From NCBI RefSeq assembly GCF_009755275.1, contig NZ_WQLA01000002.1, positions 434,001 to 498,000 on the forward strand: 64,000 nt of DNA. Direction: 5' to 3'. Of this stretch, positions 25,599 to 34,758 are shown in pieces. Each line of letters begins with the position of its first letter. Within the stretch, counting starts at the first letter, position 1. The translations under genes and the position numbers were made by a program. This DNA is from Mucilaginibacter aquatilis (GTDB lineage: Bacteria; Bacteroidota; Bacteroidia; Sphingobacteriales; Sphingobacteriaceae). Below the pieces are notes generated by a model. That model searched no databases, was not told where the DNA came from, and saw nothing but the letters and a program-made list of their open reading frames with translations.

Positions 25599-26633
25599 AT
25601 GAAACTAAATCTTGATAAGCAGGAAAGCGAGTTTTTAAACAAGGCAATTGCGCACTGGGAAAAGGAGCAACTGCTTTCATCGGAGCAGGCTGAAAAGCTG
25701 CGTGCATCTACCGAGGTGAAAGGCTTTGACTGGATGAGGCTGGCTCAATATTCATTTTGGGTGGCTTTGATTTGCGGGGCAATTGCCGTTGGCTCGCTTA
25801 TAATCAGCGACCAGGTTATTAACTGGATCAAGAGCCTTTATTATACGCCCGATATTATCATTGCTATTGGTTCGGGAGCACTTGCTGTCGGTTGTTTTTA
25901 TGTTGGCCGCCGTCGTGAAAAATTGGTTCCGCAAAGGGTTTTTAGTAACGAGGCAACCATATTTACCGGTATATTATTTACTGCTTGTAGCATTGCCTAC
26001 TTTGGTAAAACCTTCGATAATGGCTCCGGGCATTACTCCATTCTCTTCCTTATTTCGGTATTCATATACGGGTTTTTGGCCTGGAAGTTTAACTCACGCA
26101 TGATATGGCTATTTGCCCTGGTATCATTAGGCAGCTGGTTTGGTACCGAAACCGGTTACCAAACTAAGTGGGCTTATTACTTTTTGGGGATGAACTACCC
26201 GCTGCGCTTTGTTTTATTTAGCATGGTTTTATTGGTTGTATGTTACCTACTTAAAGACAAACCGTTTATACAGCAATTTTGGGATTTAACTTACGTAGTA
26301 GCCTTATTGTATCTATTTATATCATTATGGTTGCTCAGTATTTTCGGAAATTTTGGGCAGCTTAATGATTGGCTTCAGGTTAAGCAAATAAGTTTGTATT
26401 ACTGGGGAATAATATCATTGGGAATAGCAGGCGGGTTTACGCTTTACGGTCTTAAAAGTAAGGATGCCATTGCCCGCGAGTTTGGCATAACCTTCGTGCT
26501 TATTTTTATCTACACCAAATACTTTGAGTATTTATGGAATCATATACCAGGAACCGTTTTCTTCGCTGTTTTGGCGGCGTCATTTTGGTTCATTGGTCGC
26601 CGTGCCGAAAAAATATGGAATTTGAACGCGTAA
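25599..26633 (+). CDS. DUF2157-like polytopic membrane protein
   Basis: The 344-residue protein has a soluble N-terminal region (about 1-45, rich in E, K and L) followed by about ten hydrophobic segments. The layout, with 'LDKQESEFLNKAIAHWEKEQLLSSEQAEKLR' as a helical lead-in, matches DUF2157 membrane proteins of Bacteroidota. No catalytic motif is visible and function is unknown. It stands alone between ribF and a small secreted protein gene. Confidence 0.75.
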   Translation: MKLNLDKQESEFLNKAIAHWEKEQLLSSEQAEKLRASTEVKGFDWMRLAQYSFWVALICGAIAVGSLIISDQVINWIKSLYYTPDIIIAIGSGALAVGCFYVGRRREKLVPQRVFSNEATIFTGILFTACSIAYFGKTFDNGSGHYSILFLISVFIYGFLAWKFNSRMIWLFALVSLGSWFGTETGYQTKWAYYFLGMNYPLRFVLFSMVLLVVCYLLKDKPFIQQFWDLTYVVALLYLFISLWLLSIFGNFGQLNDWLQVKQISLYYWGIISLGIAGGFTLYGLKSKDAIAREFGITFVLIFIYTKYFEYLWNHIPGTVFFAVLAASFWFIGRRAEKIWNLNA

Positions 26634-26758
26634 ATGGCGTTTATTAAATATTCTTAATTGCTCTAACGTCGCTGTTGTCACATCTTTAATAGCTTAAGTG
26701 TGACCATTAATATATTTTAAATAATATAATACAGGTAAACAAAAGCTTTTTACTGTAG

Positions 26759-26786
26759 TTGTTTTATTATATAAGTTGTACTTTTG
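26759..26786 (+). promoter_or_regulatory. promoter of the 26814 gene
   Basis: TTG (26759-26761), a 17-base spacer and TACTTTTG (26779-26786) fit the -33/-7 consensus, 27 bases before the ATG. Confidence 0.5.
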
Positions 26787-26813
26787 ATGTGCTTAACTTA
26801 TTGAAAGAAAGCA

Positions 26814-27134
26814 ATGATAACTCAACTGTTTAAATATATAACCCTGGTTTGCCTCATAGCCGGTATTTTAGAATACAGCCAGGTGCCGGTTATATCAGTA
26901 TGGGGAAATTATAGCAAAACCACAGAGCAAAGCGATAAAGGCTTTTCCGAAGATCCGGTTAAGGAGTCTGAAAATATTCGTTCAGAATCAGCTAAGGACT
27001 TTTTACACGAGGTTAATCTATTTCGTTTCTGCCAGCCGGTGTTTGTAATAGTGGTTAAGCATATCGTTTTTCACCGGGCCGATTTTCCCTACCATTTCTA
27101 CCCCGACGTTCCTACGCCCCCACCAAACTGCTAA
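26814..27134 (+). CDS. small protein of unknown function with signal-like N-terminus
   Basis: The 106-residue protein has a hydrophobic N-terminus (LFKYITLVCLIAGILEYSQV), a polar middle and a conserved-looking tail 'RADFPYHFYPDVPTPPPNC'. I do not recognise a named family; the aromatic/proline tail recalls other small Sphingobacterial proteins. A good promoter precedes it. It may be exported or anchored. No link with its neighbours is evident. Confidence 0.55.
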   Translation: MITQLFKYITLVCLIAGILEYSQVPVISVWGNYSKTTEQSDKGFSEDPVKESENIRSESAKDFLHEVNLFRFCQPVFVIVVKHIVFHRADFPYHFYPDVPTPPPNC

Positions 27135-27223
27135 GCTGTAACCAAACAGTTTAAACATGTGCTGTAAGGCATAATTTGTTGCCTGCGCACCATTCTTTTA
27201 CCTCAATTTACATAAATATAGTT

Positions 27224-27679
27224 ATGAAAACTTCAAATTTTATAGCAGTGCTATCAGCATTGTCATTATTCTCTACCGTATCATTTGCTCAAAGTAAAGT
27301 TTCTGAAAATCAGCTTAAACAAAACGTTACGCCCATTAAAGGTGCTCTAAGTGCCGTTAATCAAATTGAGCCCATTAGCTACAATTATAATAACCAGTTA
27401 AATGGTTTAAAGCTACCTGGTGGAACTCAATATGGCTTTAATGCTGATAACGTTCAATCTGTTTTACCAAACATAGTACGCACGCAAAGCATGTTGCCTG
27501 CAGCGCCTCGTAAGGGCTCGGTACAGTCAGTTGATATTAAAACAGTTGATGTGCAAAGTTTAGTGCCAGTGTTATTAGGTGCAATAAAAGAGCAGCAACA
27601 ACAAATTGACGCCCTTAAGGCCGAGGTACAAGCCTTACGTACTAAGGGTGGAAGCAATACTTCTGCAGCTATTAAATAA
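27224..27679 (+). CDS. secreted stand-alone endosialidase-chaperone (peptidase S74-like) domain
   Basis: The ATG at 27224 gives 151 residues with a signal peptide (MKTSNFIAVLSALSLFSTVSFAQ). An upstream in-frame start would add 16 residues that spoil the signal. The rest follows the intramolecular chaperone domain of phage tail fibres: 'ENQLKQNVTPIKGAL', 'QIEPISYNYNN', 'YGFNADNVQSVLPNIV', 'LVPVLLGAIKEQQQQIDALKAEVQAL', ending in a coiled coil. In tail spikes this domain sits at the C-terminus and cleaves itself off; here it has no fibre attached. It may trimerise through its coiled coil. Its job in the cell is unknown. Confidence 0.8.
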   Translation: MKTSNFIAVLSALSLFSTVSFAQSKVSENQLKQNVTPIKGALSAVNQIEPISYNYNNQLNGLKLPGGTQYGFNADNVQSVLPNIVRTQSMLPAAPRKGSVQSVDIKTVDVQSLVPVLLGAIKEQQQQIDALKAEVQALRTKGGSNTSAAIK

Positions 27680-27704
27680 TTGATTCTTCTTTTTCTTTTT
27701 AGCA

Positions 27705-27738
27705 AAAATGCCCGGTGTTGTAACCGGGCATTTTATTT
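27705..27738 (+). terminator. terminator between the S74-like gene and rdgB (bidirectional)
   Basis: AAAATGCCCGGT pairs perfectly with ACCGGGCATTTT around a 6-base loop, with A- and T-runs on both sides, so it can serve both converging transcripts. Confidence 0.9.
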
Positions 27739-27749
27739 TCTGTCTCTCT

Positions 27750-28337
27750 CTACTTTGTTTTTTCATTAAGAAAAGCAATAAGCTTCTCCATGGCAATAGC
27801 CCGGTGGCTTATATGATTCTTTTCTTCCATGCTCATTTCGGCAAAAGTTATATTGTAGCCCTCAGGCTCAAAAACAGGATCGTAACCAAAGCCCTTAACG
27901 CCAACTTTTTCATCGCGTATTGTTCCGTTAATTACGCCCTCAAAAAAATGCTCCTCGCCGTTCCAAATAAGTGAAATAACAGTAATAAAACGCGCTTTAC
28001 GATTATCTACGCCTCTAAGGTTATGCAACACTTTTGCAATGTTGGCCTCATGGTTGCCATGCTCGCCCGAGTAGCGTGCCGAGTATACGCCAGGTTCATT
28101 ATTCAGTGCTTCTATTTGTAAGCCGCTGTCATCGCCAAAACAGTTAAGGTTATATTTACTATATACGTAATGGCTTTTAATCGAAGCATTCTCGTTAAAG
28201 GTAGTGCCGTTTTCATCAATCTCGTCATGGCAACCAATGTCGGTAAGGCTTTGTAGCTGCAACCTGTCGCCGGTTTTGGCGGCCACTTCCTCTAACTTAT
28301 GTTGGTTATGTGTAGCAAATACTAAAGTTGGCTGCAT
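27750..28337 (-). CDS. rdgB: non-canonical purine NTP pyrophosphatase (RdgB/HAM1)
   Basis: RdgB hydrolyses dITP, ITP and XTP to keep them out of nucleic acids. The 195-residue protein opens with 'LVFATHNQHKLEEVA' and shows 'FGDDSGLQIEALNNEPGVYSARYSGEHG', 'GFGYDPVFEPEGY' and 'FAEMSMEEKNHISHRAIA', all standard family motifs. It is cytoplasmic. It begins three bases after the upstream gene on the same strand, so the two form an operon. Confidence 0.96.
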   Translation of the reverse strand: MQPTLVFATHNQHKLEEVAAKTGDRLQLQSLTDIGCHDEIDENGTTFNENASIKSHYVYSKYNLNCFGDDSGLQIEALNNEPGVYSARYSGEHGNHEANIAKVLHNLRGVDNRKARFITVISLIWNGEEHFFEGVINGTIRDEKVGVKGFGYDPVFEPEGYNITFAEMSMEEKNHISHRAIAMEKLIAFLNEKTK

Positions 28338-28340
28338 GTA

Positions 28341-28949
28341 TTAAAAGGTTTTTATCAAGTTCCAGAATATGCGCGTGTAATCTTTATTGCCCAGCATGTT
28401 GCCAAACCCAAAGGTATAAAGCGTCTTTACTTGTGCGGTGTGCTGTATTTCGTTAGGGTTGAGCGCAGGCATAGCAGCAGGCAGCGCATTTTTTCCTAAA
28501 ATTAAGAGTTTTTCTGGTTTAAAAAAATGGCTTATATCAGTCCACAGCTTGCTATTGGCTTTAGCCATGTTTAAAATAGCAACATCGTCCTGCATGTAAT
28601 TTATACGTGTTAAGGTACCGGTAAGTGCATTTAAGTGTTCGGCAGGCATATGATCAATGTCGGTATAGCATACCAGTATCAAAAAGTTTTTTTGATTACC
28701 GCCTAAGTAATTAAATGTAAGTGCCGGCGTTACAGGAGTAGAGGTTGCAGGCAAGGTAATAGTTTGTGGTGCAACAGTAACGTTGCTTGCTTCAGGCGCA
28801 TTAACCGGATTTTGAGCTACCGGTTGAGTGTTTGCAGCATCGTTGGCCTGTTCATTTAAATTAATGTTTTGATATAAAGATTTGTCGCTTTGGAGCAAAA
28901 ACAAATCTTCCTGTAAAAAATAGCTGAGATGTTCTGCCTGCATATCCAT
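28341..28949 (-). CDS. protein of unknown function in operon with rdgB
   Basis: The ATG at 28949 gives 202 residues. An upstream TTG overlaps a -7 element (28971-28978) and is rejected. The N-terminus is helical, the middle is a low-complexity linker rich in N, P, T and V (about residues 33-75), and the C-terminal 120 residues look like a compact alpha/beta domain ('NFLILVCYTDIDHMP', 'EKLLILGKNALPA', 'YTRIFWNLIKTF'). That domain faintly recalls the DNA polymerase III psi subunit, but this is a guess by shape only. Confidence 0.7.
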   Translation of the reverse strand: MDMQAEHLSYFLQEDLFLLQSDKSLYQNINLNEQANDAANTQPVAQNPVNAPEASNVTVAPQTITLPATSTPVTPALTFNYLGGNQKNFLILVCYTDIDHMPAEHLNALTGTLTRINYMQDDVAILNMAKANSKLWTDISHFFKPEKLLILGKNALPAAMPALNPNEIQHTAQVKTLYTFGFGNMLGNKDYTRIFWNLIKTF

Positions 28950-28970
28950 TGTCACTTTAACAATTTTTAA

Positions 28971-28999
28971 CAAAAATAGCTAAAGCAAGTGATGCTTTA
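28971..28999 (-). promoter_or_regulatory. -7 element and inverted repeat before the rdgB operon
   Basis: On the minus strand 28971-28978 reads TATTTTTG, matching TAnnTTTG. Directly upstream, TAAAGCA and TGCTTTA (28981-28999) form a perfect 7-bp inverted repeat with a 5-base spacer, well placed for an operator. Confidence 0.45.
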
Positions 29000-29103
29000 T
29001 GGGCATATTCGCATAATATTATAGCACAGGCATATAATGACATATTTATGCCGCCGAAGTGCAGAAATTTTGCGAAATTCGGAGGTTTTATTAAAACGCC
29101 GTG

Positions 29104-29115
29104 CAGTATATACTG
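29104..29115. promoter_or_regulatory. 12-bp palindrome before the SurA-like gene
   Basis: CAGTATATACTG is a perfect palindrome 22 bases before the ATG. It may bind a regulator; no further support. Confidence 0.25.
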
Positions 29116-29137
29116 TAAGGTGTTCAATTAAAGGTAA

Positions 29138-30514
29138 ATGAGAAAGTTTGGATTTATATTTTTAAGTTTTTTACTTATTGCAACAGCTGTATCTGCGCAA
29201 AAAATATCGCTTGATAAAGTAGCTGGTGTGGTGGGTAGCAGTGTGATTTTAAAGTCGGATATTGAGTTGCAGTACGCGCAGTACCTGGTATCTGGCGGGC
29301 AACCCGATGCCGATATCAAATGTACTATTTTAGGGCGTTTGCTCACACAAAAGCTTTTGGCTCAGCAAGCGGTGATTGATAGTGTTACCGTGACTGAAGA
29401 TGATGTGGACGGCCAGATTGACAGACGTATGCGCGGAATGATTCAGCGCGCCGGCGGGCAAGACCGTCTGGAGCAGTTCTTAGGTCGCTCGGTAATTCAG
29501 TATAAAGATGAGATACGACCTGACATTAAGGAGCAAATGATTGCCGAAAGAATGCAGGGAAAAATAACTGAAAAAGTAGGTGTAACTCCTCAGGAAGTGA
29601 CCCGTTTTTTCCAAAATATACCTAAAGACAGCTTACCATCTTACAACAAAGAGGTAGAGGTAGGAGAAATTGTTTTTCAGCCAAAACTTAGCAAAGAAGA
29701 AAAGCAATTTTATAAAGACAAGGCCGAAGGTTTACGCACACGTATCAAAAACGGTGAAGACTTTGCCAACATTGCCCGCCTATATTCTCAGGACCCGGGT
29801 TCGGCACAAGAGGGTGGCGATTTAGGCTTTTTTGATCGCCAGGGAATGGTTAAAGAGTTTTCGGCAACTGCGTTTAAACTTAAAGCAGGCGAGTTATCTC
29901 CGGTTTTTGAATCAGAGTTTGGTTTTCACTTTTTGCAGGTGCTTGAGCGCCGCGGCGAGCAGGTGCATGCCCGTCACATACTGATTACTCCGGTTATTAC
30001 CCCTGCAAGTTTAGACAGGGCTAAGGTTAAGGCCGATAGTATTTATACCCTGCTAAAAACCAACAACCAGCTTGATTTTTCAACCGCCGCATCAGTTTAC
30101 TCTGATGATAAAGAAACCAAGTACAACGGTGGTATGCTGATGAATGCTGAAAACGTACAGGCACGTTCAACCTTAATTCCAACTGATAAACTTGAGCCTG
30201 CCGTGGCACTTGTAGTTGATACCATGAAGGTTAACACCATATCTAAACCGCAGTTGATAACTGCCCAGGATGGTAAATCAACTTATAAAGTATTTTATTT
30301 ACGTTCGGTGACTGATGCGCATAAAGCCAACCTGGCGCAAGATTTGCCAAAAATCAAAGAGTTAGCGCAAAGCGATAAAGTTAACCGTACAGTAAGTGAG
30401 TGGTTTGAGAAAAAGCGCAAAAGCACATTTACACGTATTGACCCGGAGTTTCAGTCATGCAAGCAATTAAAGGATTGGAGCACGCCCACCACAAGCGCGC
30501 AAGTTAAGCCATAA
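29138..30514 (+). CDS. periplasmic peptidyl-prolyl isomerase, SurA-like
   Basis: The 458-residue protein has a signal peptide (ends 'VSAQ'), an N-terminal helical chaperone region ('DKVAGVVGSSVILKSDIELQ' is typical of SurA) and two parvulin-like regions. The first is clear ('GEIVFQPKLSKEEKQFYKDK', 'ARLYSQDPGSAQEGGDLGFF', 'LSPVFESEFGFHFLQVLERRG'); the second, from about residue 285 ('VHARHILITP'), is less regular. It would help fold outer-membrane proteins in the periplasm. The moxR gene starts five bases after its stop, so the two are probably co-transcribed. Confidence 0.92.
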   Translation: MRKFGFIFLSFLLIATAVSAQKISLDKVAGVVGSSVILKSDIELQYAQYLVSGGQPDADIKCTILGRLLTQKLLAQQAVIDSVTVTEDDVDGQIDRRMRGMIQRAGGQDRLEQFLGRSVIQYKDEIRPDIKEQMIAERMQGKITEKVGVTPQEVTRFFQNIPKDSLPSYNKEVEVGEIVFQPKLSKEEKQFYKDKAEGLRTRIKNGEDFANIARLYSQDPGSAQEGGDLGFFDRQGMVKEFSATAFKLKAGELSPVFESEFGFHFLQVLERRGEQVHARHILITPVITPASLDRAKVKADSIYTLLKTNNQLDFSTAASVYSDDKETKYNGGMLMNAENVQARSTLIPTDKLEPAVALVVDTMKVNTISKPQLITAQDGKSTYKVFYLRSVTDAHKANLAQDLPKIKELAQSDKVNRTVSEWFEKKRKSTFTRIDPEFQSCKQLKDWSTPTTSAQVKP

Positions 30515-30519
30515 AAACA

Positions 30520-31485
30520 ATGTCATTATACCGTTCGGATGTAGAAGCTGCTGATGCCCTTAAAACGGCCTATCAGGATATAAGGACCGAAATTGCCAAA
30601 GTAATTGTTGGGCAGGATGAAGTAGTTAAATCTGTTTTAATTTCCATATTCAGTAACGGTCATTGTTTATTGGTAGGTGTTCCCGGCCTTGCAAAAACTT
30701 TGTTGGTGCAAACCATTGCCCGAGTGCTTGATCTTGATTTTAACCGTGTACAGTTTACGCCCGATTTAATGCCATCAGACATTATCGGCGCCGAAATATT
30801 AGGGGAAGACCGCCACTTCAAATTCGTAAAGGGTCCTGTTTTCTCTAACATCATCCTTGCAGACGAAATAAACCGTACACCACCCAAAACGCAGGCAGCC
30901 TTGCTGGAAGCCATGCAGGAGAAGGCAGTTACCGCAGCAGGTATCACGCATAAACTTCAGCAGCCGTTTTTTGTACTAGCAACGCAAAACCCAATTGAGC
31001 AGGAGGGCACCTACCCGCTTCCCGAGGCTCAATTAGATCGTTTTATGTTTAACGTTACATTAGGCTATCCTACCTTTGCCGAAGAATTGCAGGTTGTGAA
31101 AAATACTACCAGTACCAGCAAGGTTGAGTTAAGTAAAATCATCGGGGCTGCCGAAATTATAGCATTTCAGCAATTGGTACGCAACATTCCGGTAAGCGAT
31201 AACGTGCTGGAATATGCCGTAAAAATGGTTGCCAAAACCCGCCCGCAGGGAGAGTTGGCAACAGCTAACGTTAAGCGGTTTTTAAATTGGGGAGCCGGTC
31301 CGCGTGCATCGCAGTATTTGGTACTTGGCGCAAAATGTCACGCAGTAATAAGTGGTAAATACTCGCCCGATATTGAAGATGTGCAAGCTGTAGCTAAACC
31401 CATACTAAGGCATCGCATAGTGCGCAGTTACCATGCCGAGGCGGAAGGTTTATCAACCGATCAGATTATTGAGCAGCTTTTTTAA
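30520..31485 (+). CDS. MoxR-family AAA+ ATPase
   Basis: The 321-residue protein shows Walker A 'LLVGVPGLAKTLLVQ', Walker B with 'IILADEINRTPPKTQAALLEAMQE', sensor 1 'VLATQNPIEQEGTYPLPEAQLDRFM', and the C-terminal lid. MoxR ATPases act as chaperones that insert cofactors or activate complexes, usually with von Willebrand A-domain partners encoded next to them. No such partner follows here; the next gene is pth. It lies five bases after the SurA-like gene, so a role linked with envelope protein maturation is possible. Confidence 0.95.
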   Translation: MSLYRSDVEAADALKTAYQDIRTEIAKVIVGQDEVVKSVLISIFSNGHCLLVGVPGLAKTLLVQTIARVLDLDFNRVQFTPDLMPSDIIGAEILGEDRHFKFVKGPVFSNIILADEINRTPPKTQAALLEAMQEKAVTAAGITHKLQQPFFVLATQNPIEQEGTYPLPEAQLDRFMFNVTLGYPTFAEELQVVKNTTSTSKVELSKIIGAAEIIAFQQLVRNIPVSDNVLEYAVKMVAKTRPQGELATANVKRFLNWGAGPRASQYLVLGAKCHAVISGKYSPDIEDVQAVAKPILRHRIVRSYHAEAEGLSTDQIIEQLF

Positions 31486-31559
31486 AGTTTTAATTATTGA
31501 TATGCAGGTTATTCGGCTTAGCGTTTTCGCAAAGGTTGAATAGCCTCTTTTTTTGAAAT

Positions 31560-32120
31560 ATGAAATACCTTGTAGTAGGCCTGGGCAACATAGGTCCTGA
31601 ATATCGCGATACACGCCATAACATTGGCTTTATGATTTTGGATGAGCTTGCCAAACAGGAAGGCTCATCATTTCATAACATGCGGCTGGCCTATTATACC
31701 GAGGTAGGCTATAAAGGCCGCACGCTTCACCTAATTAAGCCAACCACTTACATGAACTTAAGCGGCAAGGCCTTAAACTATTGGATGGGGCAGCTTAAAA
31801 TACCGGTTGAAAGCGTGTTGGTGCTGGTTGATGATTTAGCGCTACCCCTGGGTACCGTTCGCCTTAAGCCTAAGGGGAGTGCCGCCGGGCATAACGGGTT
31901 AAAAAATATTGAGCAGATACTTGGCCATAATAACTATCCGCGTCTGCGTTTTGGCATAGGTGATAATTACCCAAAAGGAAAACAGGTTGACTTTGTACTG
32001 AGCGGATTTGATGACGATGAAAAACCCGAACTCCCTGCTTTGATTGACCGCTCTATTGAAATGATTAAAAGCTTTGCAACCATAGGCACCGAACTAACCA
32101 TGACCCGGTTTAACAAGTAA
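31560..32120 (+). CDS. pth: peptidyl-tRNA hydrolase
   Basis: Pth frees tRNA from peptidyl-tRNA that drops off the ribosome. The 186-residue protein contains 'LVVGLGNIGPEYRDTRHNIGFM' with the catalytic histidine, 'LIKPTTYMNLSGKAL', 'VLVDDLALPLGTVRLKPKGSAAGHNGLKNI' and 'RFGIGDNYPKGKQVDFVLSGF'. Length is normal. It is cytoplasmic and stands 74 bases after moxR. Confidence 0.97.
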   Translation: MKYLVVGLGNIGPEYRDTRHNIGFMILDELAKQEGSSFHNMRLAYYTEVGYKGRTLHLIKPTTYMNLSGKALNYWMGQLKIPVESVLVLVDDLALPLGTVRLKPKGSAAGHNGLKNIEQILGHNNYPRLRFGIGDNYPKGKQVDFVLSGFDDDEKPELPALIDRSIEMIKSFATIGTELTMTRFNK

Positions 32121-32309
32121 GTTAAAAAATGTTAAATTTTGGTTAAACCGGCTGTTGCTCGTTTTTAATAGGTTGATGTTTAGTAATTTGCAAAAAAAAT
32201 CATCAATTGTTGTAACTATTTTAAAAGTAACAGCATCTATTAGATAGAAACGGCTTAAACCGTTATTGAGCTACGTTCTATTAACTGACACCAACTTATC
32301 ACACCCAAA

Positions 32310-34745
32310 ATGAAAAAAGCTTTACTAAGCGCAGTACTATTTGTTTTAACCTTTAATTTAACCTTTGGGCAAACTCAGCCCGCAGCAACTGCTACTGTAA
32401 AGGGTGTGGTTATTGATTCGGCTAAGAAAGAGCCTTTGGGCTATGCCACCGTAGCTTTGGTTGATGCCGCTACAAATGCTCCTGTAAAAAGTACTTTTAC
32501 TAAAGATGACGGTAGCTTTGTATTGACAGGACTTGCCTTAAAACCCTACAAACTTGCTTTGGTAAATGTGGGTTACGGAACCAAAAACATCAACATTGGT
32601 ACCCCAAAAACAACAACTGATTTAGGAAAGCTATATATGTTGCCGGTGTCAAACCAGTTAGGCGAAGTTAACGTAACTATGGTTAAACCGTTGATGAAGC
32701 GTGAGGTTGACCGCATTGCTTATGACGTACAGGCCGACCCGGAAAGCAAGGTACTTACTGTGCTTGATTTAATGCGCAAAGTCCCTTTGCTGTCTGTAGA
32801 TGCATCTGACCAGATCAAACTACAGGGAAATACCAATTACAAAATTTTGATTAACGGTAAAGAGTCGGCTTTAATTGCACGCAATCCGGGCGATATTTTC
32901 AAGTCAATGCCTGCAAGTAACATACAAAAAATTGAGGTAATTACTACTCCACCCGCAAAATACGATGCAGAAGGTATAGCAGGCATAATTAACATTATAA
33001 CTAAAAAGGATATTGAGCAAGGCTATAATGGCAGCGTTAATGCCCGTTACAGCAACTTGTGGGGCCCGGGTGTAAACGTAAACCTTACCGTTAAAAAAGG
33101 TAAATTTGGTTTTGGCGGTTATGCAGGTTACAACCGCAGAAATACGTTAACCAACAATTCGTCAAATAATACAATTAACCAAAGTCTTGATCCAAACGGT
33201 ACAGTTCGATCATCAGATTTGACCCAGTTGGGAAGCAATACACAAAAAGGTAACAACACTTACACTAGCGGAGAATTAACCTATGAGGGTGATAGCTTGA
33301 ACCTTCTTACCGGAACTATCGAATTTTATAGAGGTAACAACTACAACAACCGCGATTTATACTCTAACTTAGTAAGCTCAAATGCCGCAAACAGTAGAAG
33401 CTACCGCTCGCTGAATGATAACGATAATACCTACCGCGGACTTAGTGCCGGCTTAAACTACCAGTTAGGATTTAAACGCAATAAGGAGCAGTTGCTAACA
33501 GCATCATATAAATACAACTCTTCAAAAAATGATCAGCTGAATGATATCAGCTTTCTTGATCGTATTAACTTCAACGATCCTAATTACCGCCAGTTCAATA
33601 ACTCGGGTAACAATGAGCACACTTTACAATTGGACTATGTGCAACCCTTTAAAAAGCTGAATTTTGAAGCAGGCGGCAAGGCTATATTCAGAGACAACTT
33701 TAGCGATAGCCGTAACGAACAATTTGACGGAACAAGCAACACTTACATAAACATACCGCTGCCAGGCAGTAATTTTGATTACCAGCAAAATGTTTACAGT
33801 ATTTACAACTCGTATCAGTATAAGTTTAATGATAAATGGGTAGCAAAGGGTGGTTTACGTTTTGAGCATACAACGGTTAATTCCAACATTGGTGTAAATC
33901 AAAACTATTCTAACCTTATACCATCGGCATCGTTGCAGCGCACTTTTAAAAGCAGCAGTGTAAACCTGGGCTATTCCGAGCGTATTCAACGCCCGGGCAT
34001 ATGGCAGCTTAATCCGTTCGTGAATAACCAAAATCCTAACATCATCTACGTTGGTAACCCCGATTTGCGCCCAGTGGTAAGCCGTAATGTTGAGGCAACC
34101 TACAGCTGGTTTAAAAAAGGATCAATAAACTTTGGTGTTAACTATCGCTTTGCCAACAATACCGTTGAAAATGTAACTGTGTTTGACGCCACCACTGCTA
34201 CCAGTATTACTACTTATCAAAATGTTGGTGCAAACAAACGCCTCGGTGCCGATTTAAGTATCAATTATCCTATAACCAAAGCCCTTAATGTAAACGTTAA
34301 CAGCCAGCTTATGCACGTATGGCTTAAAGGATCGGTTAACGGTCAGCTGTATAATGCAAGAGGGTACCAGGGGCACATATTTTCGGGCTTAAGTTACAAG
34401 CTTGAAAATGGTTACCGCTTTGGTGCCAACTTTGATTATGACAGTCGTTACGTAATGCTGCAGGGACGTGATAATTACTGGTTGGGCTATGGCTTAAGTG
34501 CATCTAAAGAAATATTAAATAAAAAGGCTACCGTTTCACTTTTTGCTAATACACCATTCCAGCGTATACGTAAAATTGATAATACAGTGCGCACGCCTAC
34601 ATCATTCCAATATACTGTTAACGAAATGTTTGCGCGTACTATCAACATCAGCTTTAACTATAAATTTGGTAAGCTTGATGGCGGGCTTAAGAAAAACCAG
34701 CGTGGTATTAATAACGACGACGTAAGCGGAGGTTCAAGAAATTAA
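32310..34745 (+). CDS. TonB-dependent receptor-like outer-membrane beta-barrel protein
   Basis: The 811-residue protein has a signal peptide (ends 'LTFGQ'), then a carboxypeptidase-regulatory-like beta domain at about 28-115 ('VKGVVIDSAKKEPLGYATVALV'), a plug domain ('DLMRKVPLLSVDASDQIKLQGNTNYKILINGKE', 'IQKIEVITTPPAKYDAEGIAGIINIITKK') and a C-terminal barrel of the outer-membrane beta-barrel type (OMP_b-brl_3). No SusD partner follows, so a classic polysaccharide-uptake pair is unlikely; peptide, siderophore or stress-related roles are open. There is no obvious TonB box at the mature N-terminus. Confidence 0.93.
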   Translation: MKKALLSAVLFVLTFNLTFGQTQPAATATVKGVVIDSAKKEPLGYATVALVDAATNAPVKSTFTKDDGSFVLTGLALKPYKLALVNVGYGTKNINIGTPKTTTDLGKLYMLPVSNQLGEVNVTMVKPLMKREVDRIAYDVQADPESKVLTVLDLMRKVPLLSVDASDQIKLQGNTNYKILINGKESALIARNPGDIFKSMPASNIQKIEVITTPPAKYDAEGIAGIINIITKKDIEQGYNGSVNARYSNLWGPGVNVNLTVKKGKFGFGGYAGYNRRNTLTNNSSNNTINQSLDPNGTVRSSDLTQLGSNTQKGNNTYTSGELTYEGDSLNLLTGTIEFYRGNNYNNRDLYSNLVSSNAANSRSYRSLNDNDNTYRGLSAGLNYQLGFKRNKEQLLTASYKYNSSKNDQLNDISFLDRINFNDPNYRQFNNSGNNEHTLQLDYVQPFKKLNFEAGGKAIFRDNFSDSRNEQFDGTSNTYINIPLPGSNFDYQQNVYSIYNSYQYKFNDKWVAKGGLRFEHTTVNSNIGVNQNYSNLIPSASLQRTFKSSSVNLGYSERIQRPGIWQLNPFVNNQNPNIIYVGNPDLRPVVSRNVEATYSWFKKGSINFGVNYRFANNTVENVTVFDATTATSITTYQNVGANKRLGADLSINYPITKALNVNVNSQLMHVWLKGSVNGQLYNARGYQGHIFSGLSYKLENGYRFGANFDYDSRYVMLQGRDNYWLGYGLSASKEILNKKATVSLFANTPFQRIRKIDNTVRTPTSFQYTVNEMFARTINISFNYKFGKLDGGLKKNQRGINNDDVSGGSRN

Positions 34746-34758
34746 TAAATTTGTTGCC

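Noticed and set aside
32310..34745. SusC-type polysaccharide uptake locus
   Set aside because: There is no SusD gene and the barrel type is the smaller 800-residue group rather than the 1000-residue SusC group.
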